NCBI GenBank assembly: GCA_029213005.1
Contig: JARGPI010000028.1
Coordinates: 31,258 to 95,257 of the forward strand
Source of the DNA: Verrucomicrobiales bacterium
GTDB lineage: Bacteria; Verrucomicrobiota; Verrucomicrobiia; Verrucomicrobiales; DEV007
DNA: 64,000 bases
Direction of reading: 5' to 3'
Position 1 is the first letter of the stretch. Each line of letters starts with the position of its first letter. Under the pieces are notes generated by a model. That model saw nothing but the letters and a program-made list of their open reading frames with translations, was not told where the DNA came from and made no database searches. Shown piece by piece: positions 18,094 through 25,713 of the stretch. The position numbers were made by a program, and so were the translations under genes.

Positions 18094-18981
18094 ATGATCA
18101 ATTCCCTTCGCTCCATCCTCTCCTGTGTGCTGATTTCATCGGCTCTACCTCTGATTCTGACCACGAGTCAGTTACATGCTAACCAGCCTGAGTATTCCAC
18201 TGGTATACAAAATTTAACCGGCTTTCGAGCCGCCGCGAATCTGGCAGAAAGTCAGCAAATTGTCGGGATGACCGGCTTCTACGGAAAGCCGCGGCCCGGT
18301 CAATGGTTGGTCCTGATTAAAGGCTCAAAACAGGGGCAATATTCAGAATTTGCGGTAAAAAACGGAAAAATAATTGGTCAGCGAAAAATAAATTTTCAAA
18401 GCAACGAGGAAATTCCTTCGATTCCAATCGACTCACCCCGCCTCAAAATCGATTCAGATATTGCCTATAAAATCAGCGAAGCGATTGCGGTAGATGCCGG
18501 AGTTAGATTTGATTCGGTTCACTATCAATTGCGTTGTCGCGATCTCGCCGCGGAACCGGTCTGGTTGGTGAACCAGTTCAGTAAAGAGGGACAGTCACTG
18601 GGGATTCACTATATTTCAGCCGAAACCGGATTAATCCTCCGCAGTGTCTGGAAGAATAGAGCAGCCAACTCATTCAGTCGGAAAACTGACACGGCTCCGG
18701 ATGAAACCATGCTGCACCCGGTATCAAAAACATTCAACCGAGCTGCTGAGGCTTCTTCCGGTGATATCCGGATTCAGTTCGGAGTCTTTCCCCGGGAGAG
18801 CAGTGCCGAAAAACTAGCCGAAAGACTAAATGAAAAAGGGATCGATACCCACATTGCAAAGCGTGGATCTCTCCACTCCGTATTGAGCCGCGAAAGGTTC
18901 CAGCAAATCGAAAGTGTAGACCGGATCATAAACGTCGCCACCACGATGGGGCACTACGATTTTGTGCTCGTAACCCATTAA
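18094..18981 (+). CDS. Exported protein with PepSY-like middle and SPOR-like C-terminus, unknown function
   Basis: 295 residues with a signal peptide (SCVLISSALPLILTTSQLHA). Residues 40-185 resemble the PepSY/outer-membrane-lipoprotein-sorting style of fold (DIAYKISEAIAVDAGV, WLVNQFSKEGQSLGIHYISAETGLILRSVW). Residues 225-295 (IRIQFGVFPRESSAEKLAERLNEKGIDTHIAKRG) resemble a SPOR peptidoglycan-binding domain. Both are weak matches made by eye. Codon use is somewhat more AT-rich than the neighbours. The hybrid histidine kinase follows on the same strand 115 bp downstream; a sensory link is possible but not shown. Confidence 0.6.
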   Translation: MINSLRSILSCVLISSALPLILTTSQLHANQPEYSTGIQNLTGFRAAANLAESQQIVGMTGFYGKPRPGQWLVLIKGSKQGQYSEFAVKNGKIIGQRKINFQSNEEIPSIPIDSPRLKIDSDIAYKISEAIAVDAGVRFDSVHYQLRCRDLAAEPVWLVNQFSKEGQSLGIHYISAETGLILRSVWKNRAANSFSRKTDTAPDETMLHPVSKTFNRAAEASSGDIRIQFGVFPRESSAEKLAERLNEKGIDTHIAKRGSLHSVLSRERFQQIESVDRIINVATTMGHYDFVLVTH

Positions 18982-19096
18982 CTAAACATGCATCGAGCCT
19001 GCAGGATAAAGGACCGGTAATCAGTTCGCCATAGATTTCCCAACTATATCATTACAGAACCAACGCTTCCCCCTCCTCCCAACTGAAGTCACCCTA

Positions 19097-20680
19097 ATGA
19101 ATATCCTCCTGGTTGAAGACCACGAATCGGACGCTTTCTATATCCAGCAAATACTTGAAAGCTACCCCGGCACCACCATCTCGGTTAAATGGGTTCAAAC
19201 CCGTGCCGAAGCCGTTCACGAAATAGAGACCCGGCAATATCACATCTGCCTCCTCGACCTCGGTCTGCCCGACAGTATCGGTCTGGAATCAGTCGAAAGT
19301 ATTGCTGCGGCGAATCGGAACGTACCCATCATCGCGCTGACCGGAAACGGCGATAAAGCCATCATTTTGGCCCTCATCAGTAAAGGGGCGGACGAATACC
19401 TGAGTAAAAACGAACTTGAGCCGGAGTTGCTCTATCGGACGATTCGATATGCCATTGAGCGCCGACGTTACCGGGACCAACTCGAGTCAGCGGAACAGGC
19501 CCGTCGCTCGGCCGATGCGGCCAATCAAGCAAAGAGCGAATTTCTCGCCAGTGTCAGCCACGAAATCCGGACTCCTCTCAATTCGATTCTCGGATTTTCC
19601 CAGCTGATCCAACACGAAGATGATCTCGGAGAAAAGGCGGCTCACTACATCGATTCCGTCATCAACAGCAGCGAACACCTTCTTACCTTGATTAACGATG
19701 TTCTCGATATGTCGAGAATTGAAGCGGGGCATTCATCGTTGAATGAAACCCGTTTCGATCCTCATCAGTTGATCAACGATCTGCAGTCCATCTTCAAACA
19801 TCGCACGGAGGAAAAGAAGATAGATCTTGAGTTTATAAAGTCCGGTTCTCTACCTATTCCAACCATGATTCGGAGCGATATGGGCAAGATCCGACAGATC
19901 CTGGTCAATTTGATAGGGAATTCGGTGAAATTCACCGAGAAAGGATCGATCAAAGTCTATTGGGAGCTCGTTGGGTTTTCGGGCACCAATGCGCGATTCC
20001 GTTTCCGGGTGAAAGACACCGGCTATGGTATATCCGAAAACGATCTGGACCGTATTTTCGAACCTTTCGTCCAGGCTTCCTACGGAAAAGCCTGGGAGGG
20101 AAGCACCGGTCTCGGACTCGCCATTTCCCGAAAGTTCGCCAGACTCATGGAGGGCGACATCCAGGTGCGAAGCGAATTGGGTAAAGGCTCTATTTTTCAG
20201 TTCGAATGTAACCTCGAGCTCTGCGAAGAGAGTATGGGGACCCTTTCTGATGAACCGGAAGAGACCAATCCCTTCCAGAGAAAGTTTTCGCCGGAAAATT
20301 CCCCGCGCATTCTCATCGTTGACGATGCTGACGCCAATCGTCGACTTCTCACCACGATTCTGAAAAATTCCGGTTACGAAGTTCGTCAGGCATCCACCGG
20401 AGAGGACGGCATCAAAGAATTCGAGAATTGGAACCCCCACGCCATCCTGATGGATTGGCGCATGCCGGGAATTGGCGGAATGGAGGCCACTCGCCAGATC
20501 AAGACCACAGAACGGGGGCGGAAGACACCTGTGATCTGCGTGACCGCATCAGCGATGGGAGATGTTCAGGAAGAATGTGAGAAAGTCGGCGCTGACGGCT
20601 TTCTGCTTAAGCCATACAAGCTTGCCCATATCATCGATTTGGTCAGCGGAACCCTCGCCCGGACCCCGTTACCCAGGTAG
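19097..20680 (+). CDS. Hybrid histidine kinase: REC-HisKA-HATPase-REC
   Basis: 527 residues, no transmembrane segment, so a cytoplasmic signalling protein. An N-terminal receiver domain (residues 1-120; MNILLVEDHESD, phospho-Asp in CLLDLGLPDS, Lys in YLSKNE) is followed by HisKA with the H-box SVSHEIRTPLNSILGF, then HATPase_c with N-box ILVNLIGNSVKFTEKG, G1 box DTGYGI and G2 box STGLGLAISRKFA. A second receiver follows at about 405-520 (ILIVDDADANRR, ILMDWRMPG, LLKPYK). Input therefore comes by phosphotransfer to the first receiver rather than from a sensor domain. No output regulator is adjacent. Convergent or partner genes are lacking; a tRNA follows. Confidence 0.92.
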   Translation: MNILLVEDHESDAFYIQQILESYPGTTISVKWVQTRAEAVHEIETRQYHICLLDLGLPDSIGLESVESIAAANRNVPIIALTGNGDKAIILALISKGADEYLSKNELEPELLYRTIRYAIERRRYRDQLESAEQARRSADAANQAKSEFLASVSHEIRTPLNSILGFSQLIQHEDDLGEKAAHYIDSVINSSEHLLTLINDVLDMSRIEAGHSSLNETRFDPHQLINDLQSIFKHRTEEKKIDLEFIKSGSLPIPTMIRSDMGKIRQILVNLIGNSVKFTEKGSIKVYWELVGFSGTNARFRFRVKDTGYGISENDLDRIFEPFVQASYGKAWEGSTGLGLAISRKFARLMEGDIQVRSELGKGSIFQFECNLELCEESMGTLSDEPEETNPFQRKFSPENSPRILIVDDADANRRLLTTILKNSGYEVRQASTGEDGIKEFENWNPHAILMDWRMPGIGGMEATRQIKTTERGRKTPVICVTASAMGDVQEECEKVGADGFLLKPYKLAHIIDLVSGTLARTPLPR

Positions 20681-20840
20681 CATTCCGGTGGAAAAGCGTC
20701 GATTGAGTCAATTTCGGTCATGCTTTTGTTTGCACTCAATATAAAGCCGGTTAAAATGGTCCTCCTTGCAAAAAAAGCAGTGGGAAAACCGGCTAATTGA
20801 TCGTGATCAACCCGGCAGATCCCGCTACTGGCAATGCAAA
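20681..20840. other. Intergenic region before tRNA-Leu
   Basis: 160 bp. It contains 8-bp arms AGCCGGTT and AACCGGCT flanking a spacer of about 35 bp around 20751-20803. No open frame of interest and no poly-T terminator is seen after the kinase gene. Confidence 0.4.
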
Positions 20841-20921
20841 GCCGGGGTGGTGAAATTGGTAGACACGCTTGACTTAGGATCAAGTGCCTTTGGTGTGCAG
20901 GTTCGAGTCCTGTCCCCGGTA
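20841..20921 (+). tRNA. tRNA-Leu (anticodon TAG)
   Basis: 81 nt. The acceptor arm GCCGGGG pairs with CCCCGGT (first pair G-U). The D-loop has TGGTGAAATTGGTAGACA, the anticodon stem CTTGA/TCAAG encloses the loop CTTAGGA with anticodon TAG at its centre (reads CUA), a class II variable arm follows (TGCCTTTGGTGTGC), and the T-arm loop is GGTTCGAGTCC. The discriminator base is A at 20921 and CCA is not encoded. A short open frame through this locus is only a translation of the tRNA. Confidence 0.97.
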
Positions 20922-21093
20922 TTTAAAGTTTTCAGAGTGCGTGAAAACCATCAATAGAGCTTCGGGCTTTGAATTTTGCGTCCGTTAAGGGGCACAGGGA
21001 CAGGACGTTAGCTTTTCGGGGATGTCCTATTTTCTGGTTCCTTTTTCATTGACTCAATTTTCAAAGGTCCCTACGATCTTGAGATTGAAGTTC

Positions 21094-22233
21094 ATGAGGT
21101 CCGTATTTTTCTTGATCGTATCAATCATCTGTGGGGTTCATACCTCATCGGGGCAGCCTCTGGGAGTCCCGCAGGATGCACTGCAAATTGGGAATTTTTA
21201 CTATAAATACGTTCATAAACCAGGGATCACTTGGACCGAGGCAGATGTAGAAGCCAGGAAAATGGGCGGAGTTCTGGCTACTTACCTGTTCGAATGGGAA
21301 TCCATCGATGACTCTATGAAGATCCGTTCGCAATTTTTGGATTCCCTTCCCGAAACGCACTATTTCTGGACGGGGTTTCAATCTAAAGGTGGGCGGGAAA
21401 ACCGGGTATCAAAATACCGGCCTAGTGGTGAACTGGTAAGTAAGAGGCATTTCATCAATTCACTCCGATACGAAAATGGCAGCGCATCCTTGTCTCCCGG
21501 TCATTTTTTTTTAAGCCCTGAGTCAGGGGGGAGTAGATATTTTTGTCTCTATTTCCGCGAGATCGATAAATTCCCAATGGATGGCTTTCTTTGTGAATGG
21601 GTCGTGAATGATAGTGGGATTCTTCAATCCTTTAAACCAACTAGTGCACCCGGGTTGGGGCAACCGGCTCAGGAGACCAATAATCATGCACAAGTCTTTT
21701 CAAACTTTAAAACCGGTAAAGAATTTCACACTTTGAAATCGATTGGTGGAAAGCAACTTGATGGAGTTGTCCATTTCGTTTCATTTAACTCTGTTCGTAT
21801 CAGAAATAAGGACTTCGAAAAATTTGATATTCCTTTCTCAAGGTTAGCCGACGAAACTGTATCCAGTCTGAAAAAACTGCCCCCCGAGGAGAAGGAGAAA
21901 TTCAATTTTCAAAGTGAAGTGGCTGCGTCCCTTCAAAAAGAGAACTCTCCGGGGAGGGTGCGAAGTGTTCCGAAGGTGACCTGGTCACTCGTAAATCCGA
22001 GTGTAACGGACTACACTAACCTCCTATTAATCAGTAAAGTTACACTGATCACTGAAACGGCGGAAGTAAAAGATCTTTTCTCAACTAAGGTGATCCCGAA
22101 ACTGGAGAGCAAAAAAACATTATCAGTATCGATGAATCCGCTTTATTACTCCGGTGATGCACGATTGTCGGCAACAGCGCTAGCTGTGTTCTCGAATGAC
22201 CGGGAAGTTTATAGTGATGTGCAAAGCCACTAA
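21094..22233 (+). CDS. Exported C-type-lectin-like protein with SHD1-like domain
   Basis: About 379 residues from ATG 21094, which gives a clean signal peptide (SVFFLIVSIICGVHTSSG); the frame is open to 21022. Residues 30-175 fit a C-type lectin-like domain: FYYKYVHKPGITWTEADVEA, RKMGGVLATYLFEWESIDD, YFWTGFQSKGG, and near the end FLCEWVVND, the usual terminal Cys-Glu-Trp block. Residues 205-265 (FHTLKSIGGKQLDGVVHFVS... FDIPFSRLADE) look like an SHD1 domain. The C-terminus is unassigned. Base composition is visibly more AT-rich than the flanks. Its stop overlaps an ATG of the next gene (TAATG), indicating coupling with the lectin-Lon gene. Confidence 0.72.
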   Translation: MRSVFFLIVSIICGVHTSSGQPLGVPQDALQIGNFYYKYVHKPGITWTEADVEARKMGGVLATYLFEWESIDDSMKIRSQFLDSLPETHYFWTGFQSKGGRENRVSKYRPSGELVSKRHFINSLRYENGSASLSPGHFFLSPESGGSRYFCLYFREIDKFPMDGFLCEWVVNDSGILQSFKPTSAPGLGQPAQETNNHAQVFSNFKTGKEFHTLKSIGGKQLDGVVHFVSFNSVRIRNKDFEKFDIPFSRLADETVSSLKKLPPEEKEKFNFQSEVAASLQKENSPGRVRSVPKVTWSLVNPSVTDYTNLLLISKVTLITETAEVKDLFSTKVIPKLESKKTLSVSMNPLYYSGDARLSATALAVFSNDREVYSDVQSH

Positions 22234-22247
22234 TGAAAGGTCTTACG

Positions 22248-24038
22248 ATGCGAACAATTGCTTATGTATTTGGGTTTCTCCTTCTTTTTAGAGCGTGCTT
22301 AGTCGGTGGGCCACTCCCTGATGCAATTTCGTTTAAAGGGAATTTTTACAAAATAGTTATCGACGACTCAATTTCCTGGAGGGACGCTGCCGCTAAGGCT
22401 GACAAATTAGAGGGAAACCTGGTCTCAATTGAATCCGATTTAGAGTTTGAATTCCTGTCGGAGGAGTTGAAAAAGATTTCGACAGATGAAGACATGATCC
22501 CCTTTTATTGGGTAGGGCATATTATCCCGAAACAATCCAGAATGTCCACTTCAAGAGTCCCAAACTGGACGCCGGGACCGGGGTGTTATTGGCTTAGCGG
22601 ACGCCCTATTGTTACTAACACCCAAAGCTATTCAATGTCTCGAACCAGATATGGTATGATCCATAGACAAGCGTTCCGAACATCATCCTTGGAAGATCTT
22701 GGCCCATCCTCAAAATTAGTTGGGTATATCATTGAATGGGAAAGGCTTCCTGATGGGCGATGGCTGAAAGGGAAATTACCTCCATTGGGCGATGATGAAG
22801 TCCACGCACCTTCCCTGTCCACAGGAACGTCTTTGTCAAGTGAAGGGAAAACTGTTGTTCAGGAAGTCGCCGTTCCCCAGGAGATTGCTGAGGCTTTCGC
22901 CGGGTCCCCGGAAGTAAAGCTCGTCAACCGCCAGGCTTCGGTCAATGCATTGTTAGTCGTAGAAGTTGCTGAGGAAAAGTATGCAGGAAGTACCTCAAAA
23001 CTCAATTTGACCGCAGTTCCTACCAAACACACAGACAGCTTGTCTTCTTTGCGCTTCAATCAGGAAGTTGGTCCGATGATGTTAAAAGCAATGGCAGAAG
23101 TGGTTCGATACCAGAGGATTAGAAGCGGAGGGTGGCCCTATGGACATCAAATTGAGATCGCTTTTAAAGACAAGTATGTCGATAAAGACGGTCCTTCCGC
23201 TGCAGTTGCCTGTGCTTTATTGGTCAACTCAATCATCAGTGGCGAAGAAATTGACCCGGGGTTTGCTGTTACCGGAGATCTCAACGCAGATGGAAATGTC
23301 CAACCGATCGGGGGTGTTTCAGCGAAGGTTAAAGCTGCGGCCAAAGCAAAGTGCTCCAGAGTTGCTATTCCGATTGAGAATGCCGAAGGGGTCAAAGACC
23401 TGACAATTTTGGAGGGCCTTGGCTCAATTGTTTCCGTTCCTGTCTTTACCATACAGGATTTTGGAGAAGCCTGGGATATCGCGAAGGAGGATCTGAACGA
23501 TTCGCTTAAAATTTCAATGTCTGAGTTTGGTGCTATCCAAAATCTTTACCAAAGAAGTCCACGCAACTTTCGCAAATCTCTCTACCATCCAGCAGTAAAA
23601 ACAAAATTAGCTGTAATTCAGGAAAATGCTCCTAATCTGCTGTCGGCAAGAATCCTTCTTGATATAGCGAACGGCAGTTTTCCCAATCGGCTTTCGTTGG
23701 ATGGTTCCCTTTCATGGATTGAGCTTCAATCAGGAGAGGTTCTTGCCGGAATTCGGCAAGCCGCCAATAGAGGGACGACAGCTTTCGATGGAGATGGGTT
23801 GGCAGATGCCATTGTGAAACTACAGAAAATGAGGACTCGGATCGATCCGCGCTGCGTTCCTTACAGTGATGCCATTGTTGATTTTGGTAAGATGATAAGG
23901 ACCATCCTTGCCAATCCGCCTGCGAGCGGTAACAGCGCAACACGTGCACTCCGCCAGATTGAAGAGTCAGGCCTTCGCATAGATGCGGCAAGGGAAGTTT
24001 TGATGCGGGACGTCAAAGTAGTGAGTGAGCTTCTCTGA
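22248..24038 (+). CDS. Exported C-type-lectin-like / Lon-type (S16) protease fusion
   Basis: About 596 residues. ATG 22248 has AAAGG seven bases upstream and opens a signal peptide (TIAYVFGFLLLFRACLVGG); ATG 22233, overlapping the previous stop, is the alternative. A lectin-like domain comes first (FYKIVIDDSISWRDAAAKAD, KLEGNLVSIESDLEFEFL, FYWVGH, YIIEWERLPDG). At about residues 245-410 is a Lon proteolytic domain with Ser in KDGPSAAVACAL (codon 23196-23198), GFAVTGDLNADGNVQPIGGV and Lys in GGVSAKVKAAA (codon 23325-23327). The Ser-Lys spacing of 43 residues equals that of E. coli Lon (S679/K722). There is no AAA+ ATPase domain. About 180 helical residues follow. Likely an ATP-independent envelope protease or protease-like protein; targets unknown. 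Confidence 0.8.
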   Translation: MRTIAYVFGFLLLFRACLVGGPLPDAISFKGNFYKIVIDDSISWRDAAAKADKLEGNLVSIESDLEFEFLSEELKKISTDEDMIPFYWVGHIIPKQSRMSTSRVPNWTPGPGCYWLSGRPIVTNTQSYSMSRTRYGMIHRQAFRTSSLEDLGPSSKLVGYIIEWERLPDGRWLKGKLPPLGDDEVHAPSLSTGTSLSSEGKTVVQEVAVPQEIAEAFAGSPEVKLVNRQASVNALLVVEVAEEKYAGSTSKLNLTAVPTKHTDSLSSLRFNQEVGPMMLKAMAEVVRYQRIRSGGWPYGHQIEIAFKDKYVDKDGPSAAVACALLVNSIISGEEIDPGFAVTGDLNADGNVQPIGGVSAKVKAAAKAKCSRVAIPIENAEGVKDLTILEGLGSIVSVPVFTIQDFGEAWDIAKEDLNDSLKISMSEFGAIQNLYQRSPRNFRKSLYHPAVKTKLAVIQENAPNLLSARILLDIANGSFPNRLSLDGSLSWIELQSGEVLAGIRQAANRGTTAFDGDGLADAIVKLQKMRTRIDPRCVPYSDAIVDFGKMIRTILANPPASGNSATRALRQIEESGLRIDAAREVLMRDVKVVSELL

Positions 24039-24069
24039 GATATTTTTAGGTATTTTCACAAAATCTACC

Positions 24070-25461
24070 TCAATTCGTCGGCTGGATGGTGGCGTCGGCT
24101 GCGACTTTTTGATACCAGGATTTTAATCGCCGTAACATGGTCTTTGATCTTTCGGATTGCTCTTTTGAAAGATCTACCGATTCACCGGGGTCGGTGGACA
24201 AATTATATAGCTCGACTTTCTCGTTCTCGAAGCCGCCCCGTTTTGCTCCGGGATGTTTCACTATGAGCTTCCACGGGCCGTCTCTCATTGCTTCGGATCG
24301 TGAACCGCTGTTGGCGAGGGAGGCCCAGAACAGATGCCGGGGTGGAAGCTCTTTTTGCTCGAAAAGTACCGGCGAAAGATCGACTCCATCCTGCTTCAGG
24401 AGGGTGGTGTCAACGCGGGCGATGGAAAGTAGCGTCGGCATGACGTCGATACTGATAGCGGTTTGGTCCGATACCGTCCCAGCTTTGATTTTTCCAGGCC
24501 AGCAGGCGATCGCGGGAACTCTGTGGCCGCCTTCGTAGACGGAGCTTTTCAGTCCGCGGAATTTGGGGCTGCTGCTGGGGCCTTCGGAGGTCCCGCCGTT
24601 GTCGGAGAAAAAGAGAATAAAGGTGTTCTCGGCGATACCCAGTTCATTCAGCGTCTTTCTCAACATTCCGAGCCCTTCGTCAATCGGCAGAGTCATACCT
24701 TTTAACTTTTCGATCCGCTCTTCCTCGCTGTGTTCCCGCCAGTTCCAGCGATTCCATCCTTCTTCGGTCCGGCGGACCGGATCCCCCCGGACCTGGATCG
24801 GATTGTGTATGGCGAGATGGGCGATGTATAGACAAAACGGCTTTTCTGATTTGCCATTGTTACGGACAAACTTGTCGGCATACTGATTGATCAAATCGGT
24901 AGCGTAACCCTCCTCTTCCACCTCCTCGGTGCCGTGCCACCAATCGTGTTTGTTGTGATCTCCAACGTGACTGACAAAATCGATATTCCCGCTGTGATAC
25001 CCGTAAAACTCGTCGAACCCGTGGTTCTGCGGATGGTATAGATTGGAATTATGGGGATAGCCCTGATGCCATTTCCCTACCATACCGGTGTGATATCCTT
25101 CCTCCTTCAAAACTTCGGCAAAGGTGGTCTCCTCCGGTTGCAGCCCTTTGCGATGTTCCGGATGATCGGAGTGGGGGTGAATCACGGCTTCGATACCGGT
25201 TCGCTGTTGATACAATCCCGTCAGCAATCCCGCGCGTGTCGGTGAACAGACCGTTCCTGAAGAGTGGAAATCGGTGAACTTCATCCCCTCAGCCGCAAGA
25301 CGGTCGATTTCCGGGGTTTTGAAATAGGGATTCCCGAAACAGCTCACCCCGGCGTAGCCCATGTCATCCACCATGATCACGATAAAATTGGGCCGTTTTT
25401 CGGCGGCGGCCACGGAGGCAGCGAAGATGACAAAAAAGAAAATCTGAAAATACTTCTTCAT
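24070..25461 (-). CDS. Exported type I (S1) sulfatase
   Basis: About 463 residues from ATG 25461 (signal peptide FQIFFFVIFAASVAAAE); a GTG at 25479 is also in frame. It hydrolyses sulfate esters, probably of polysaccharides. The metal site starts VIMVDDMGYAGVSCFG. The formylglycine motif is complete, CSPTRAGLLTG with the target Cys about residue 72, and TGMVGKWHQG and LFFSDNGGTSEG follow. It would need a formylglycine-generating enzyme encoded elsewhere. It is divergent from metH across a repeat pair. Compare the degenerate sulfatase domain in the four-domain protein at 32.9 kb. Confidence 0.93.
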   Translation of the reverse strand: MKKYFQIFFFVIFAASVAAAEKRPNFIVIMVDDMGYAGVSCFGNPYFKTPEIDRLAAEGMKFTDFHSSGTVCSPTRAGLLTGLYQQRTGIEAVIHPHSDHPEHRKGLQPEETTFAEVLKEEGYHTGMVGKWHQGYPHNSNLYHPQNHGFDEFYGYHSGNIDFVSHVGDHNKHDWWHGTEEVEEEGYATDLINQYADKFVRNNGKSEKPFCLYIAHLAIHNPIQVRGDPVRRTEEGWNRWNWREHSEEERIEKLKGMTLPIDEGLGMLRKTLNELGIAENTFILFFSDNGGTSEGPSSSPKFRGLKSSVYEGGHRVPAIACWPGKIKAGTVSDQTAISIDVMPTLLSIARVDTTLLKQDGVDLSPVLFEQKELPPRHLFWASLANSGSRSEAMRDGPWKLIVKHPGAKRGGFENEKVELYNLSTDPGESVDLSKEQSERSKTMLRRLKSWYQKVAADATIQPTN

Positions 25462-25593
25462 AGGTCGAGGCGATCTCACTTGATACCCTTCGCCGCTTCC
25501 AAACGCAAACGACTCGTGGTCACGGTTAAACGGATAGGATTATGCCCGGCGGATGGGCGTGAATATCCGCTCACGAATTTTTTGCTTCCCGCG

Positions 25594-25632
25594 ATTGTAC
25601 CCTGTACCATTCAGGATTGTACAGGGTACAGT
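25594..25632. repeat. Paired 17-bp dyad repeat, locus 3 (inverted pair)
   Basis: ATTGTACCCTGTACCAT (25594-25610, reverse form) and ATTGTACAGGGTACAGT (25616-25632, forward form) start 22 bp apart, so the two copies can also pair with each other into one long hairpin. They lie between the divergent sulfatase and metH genes. No cobalamin or SAM riboswitch was recognised in the rest of this gap. Confidence 0.9.
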
Positions 25633-25713
25633 TGCCCTTGGGGATACCCTTGAATTTTTTCTACCTCTCTCCGGTATCGGGTGTATGATATCGACATATC
25701 TTGATTAGTGAAT

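Noticed and set aside
20766..20957. 63-codon open frame across the tRNA locus
   Set aside because: Its middle is a translation of tRNA-Leu (the well-known VVKLVDTLDLGS-type artefact).
20841..24100. Integrated element with att sites at tRNA-Leu
   Set aside because: No integrase gene and no duplicate of the tRNA 3' end could be found to the right; kept only as a low-level transfer hint.
25462..25713. Cobalamin or SAM riboswitch before metH
   Set aside because: No B12-box or SAM-riboswitch core was found; the gap is largely accounted for by the dyad pair.
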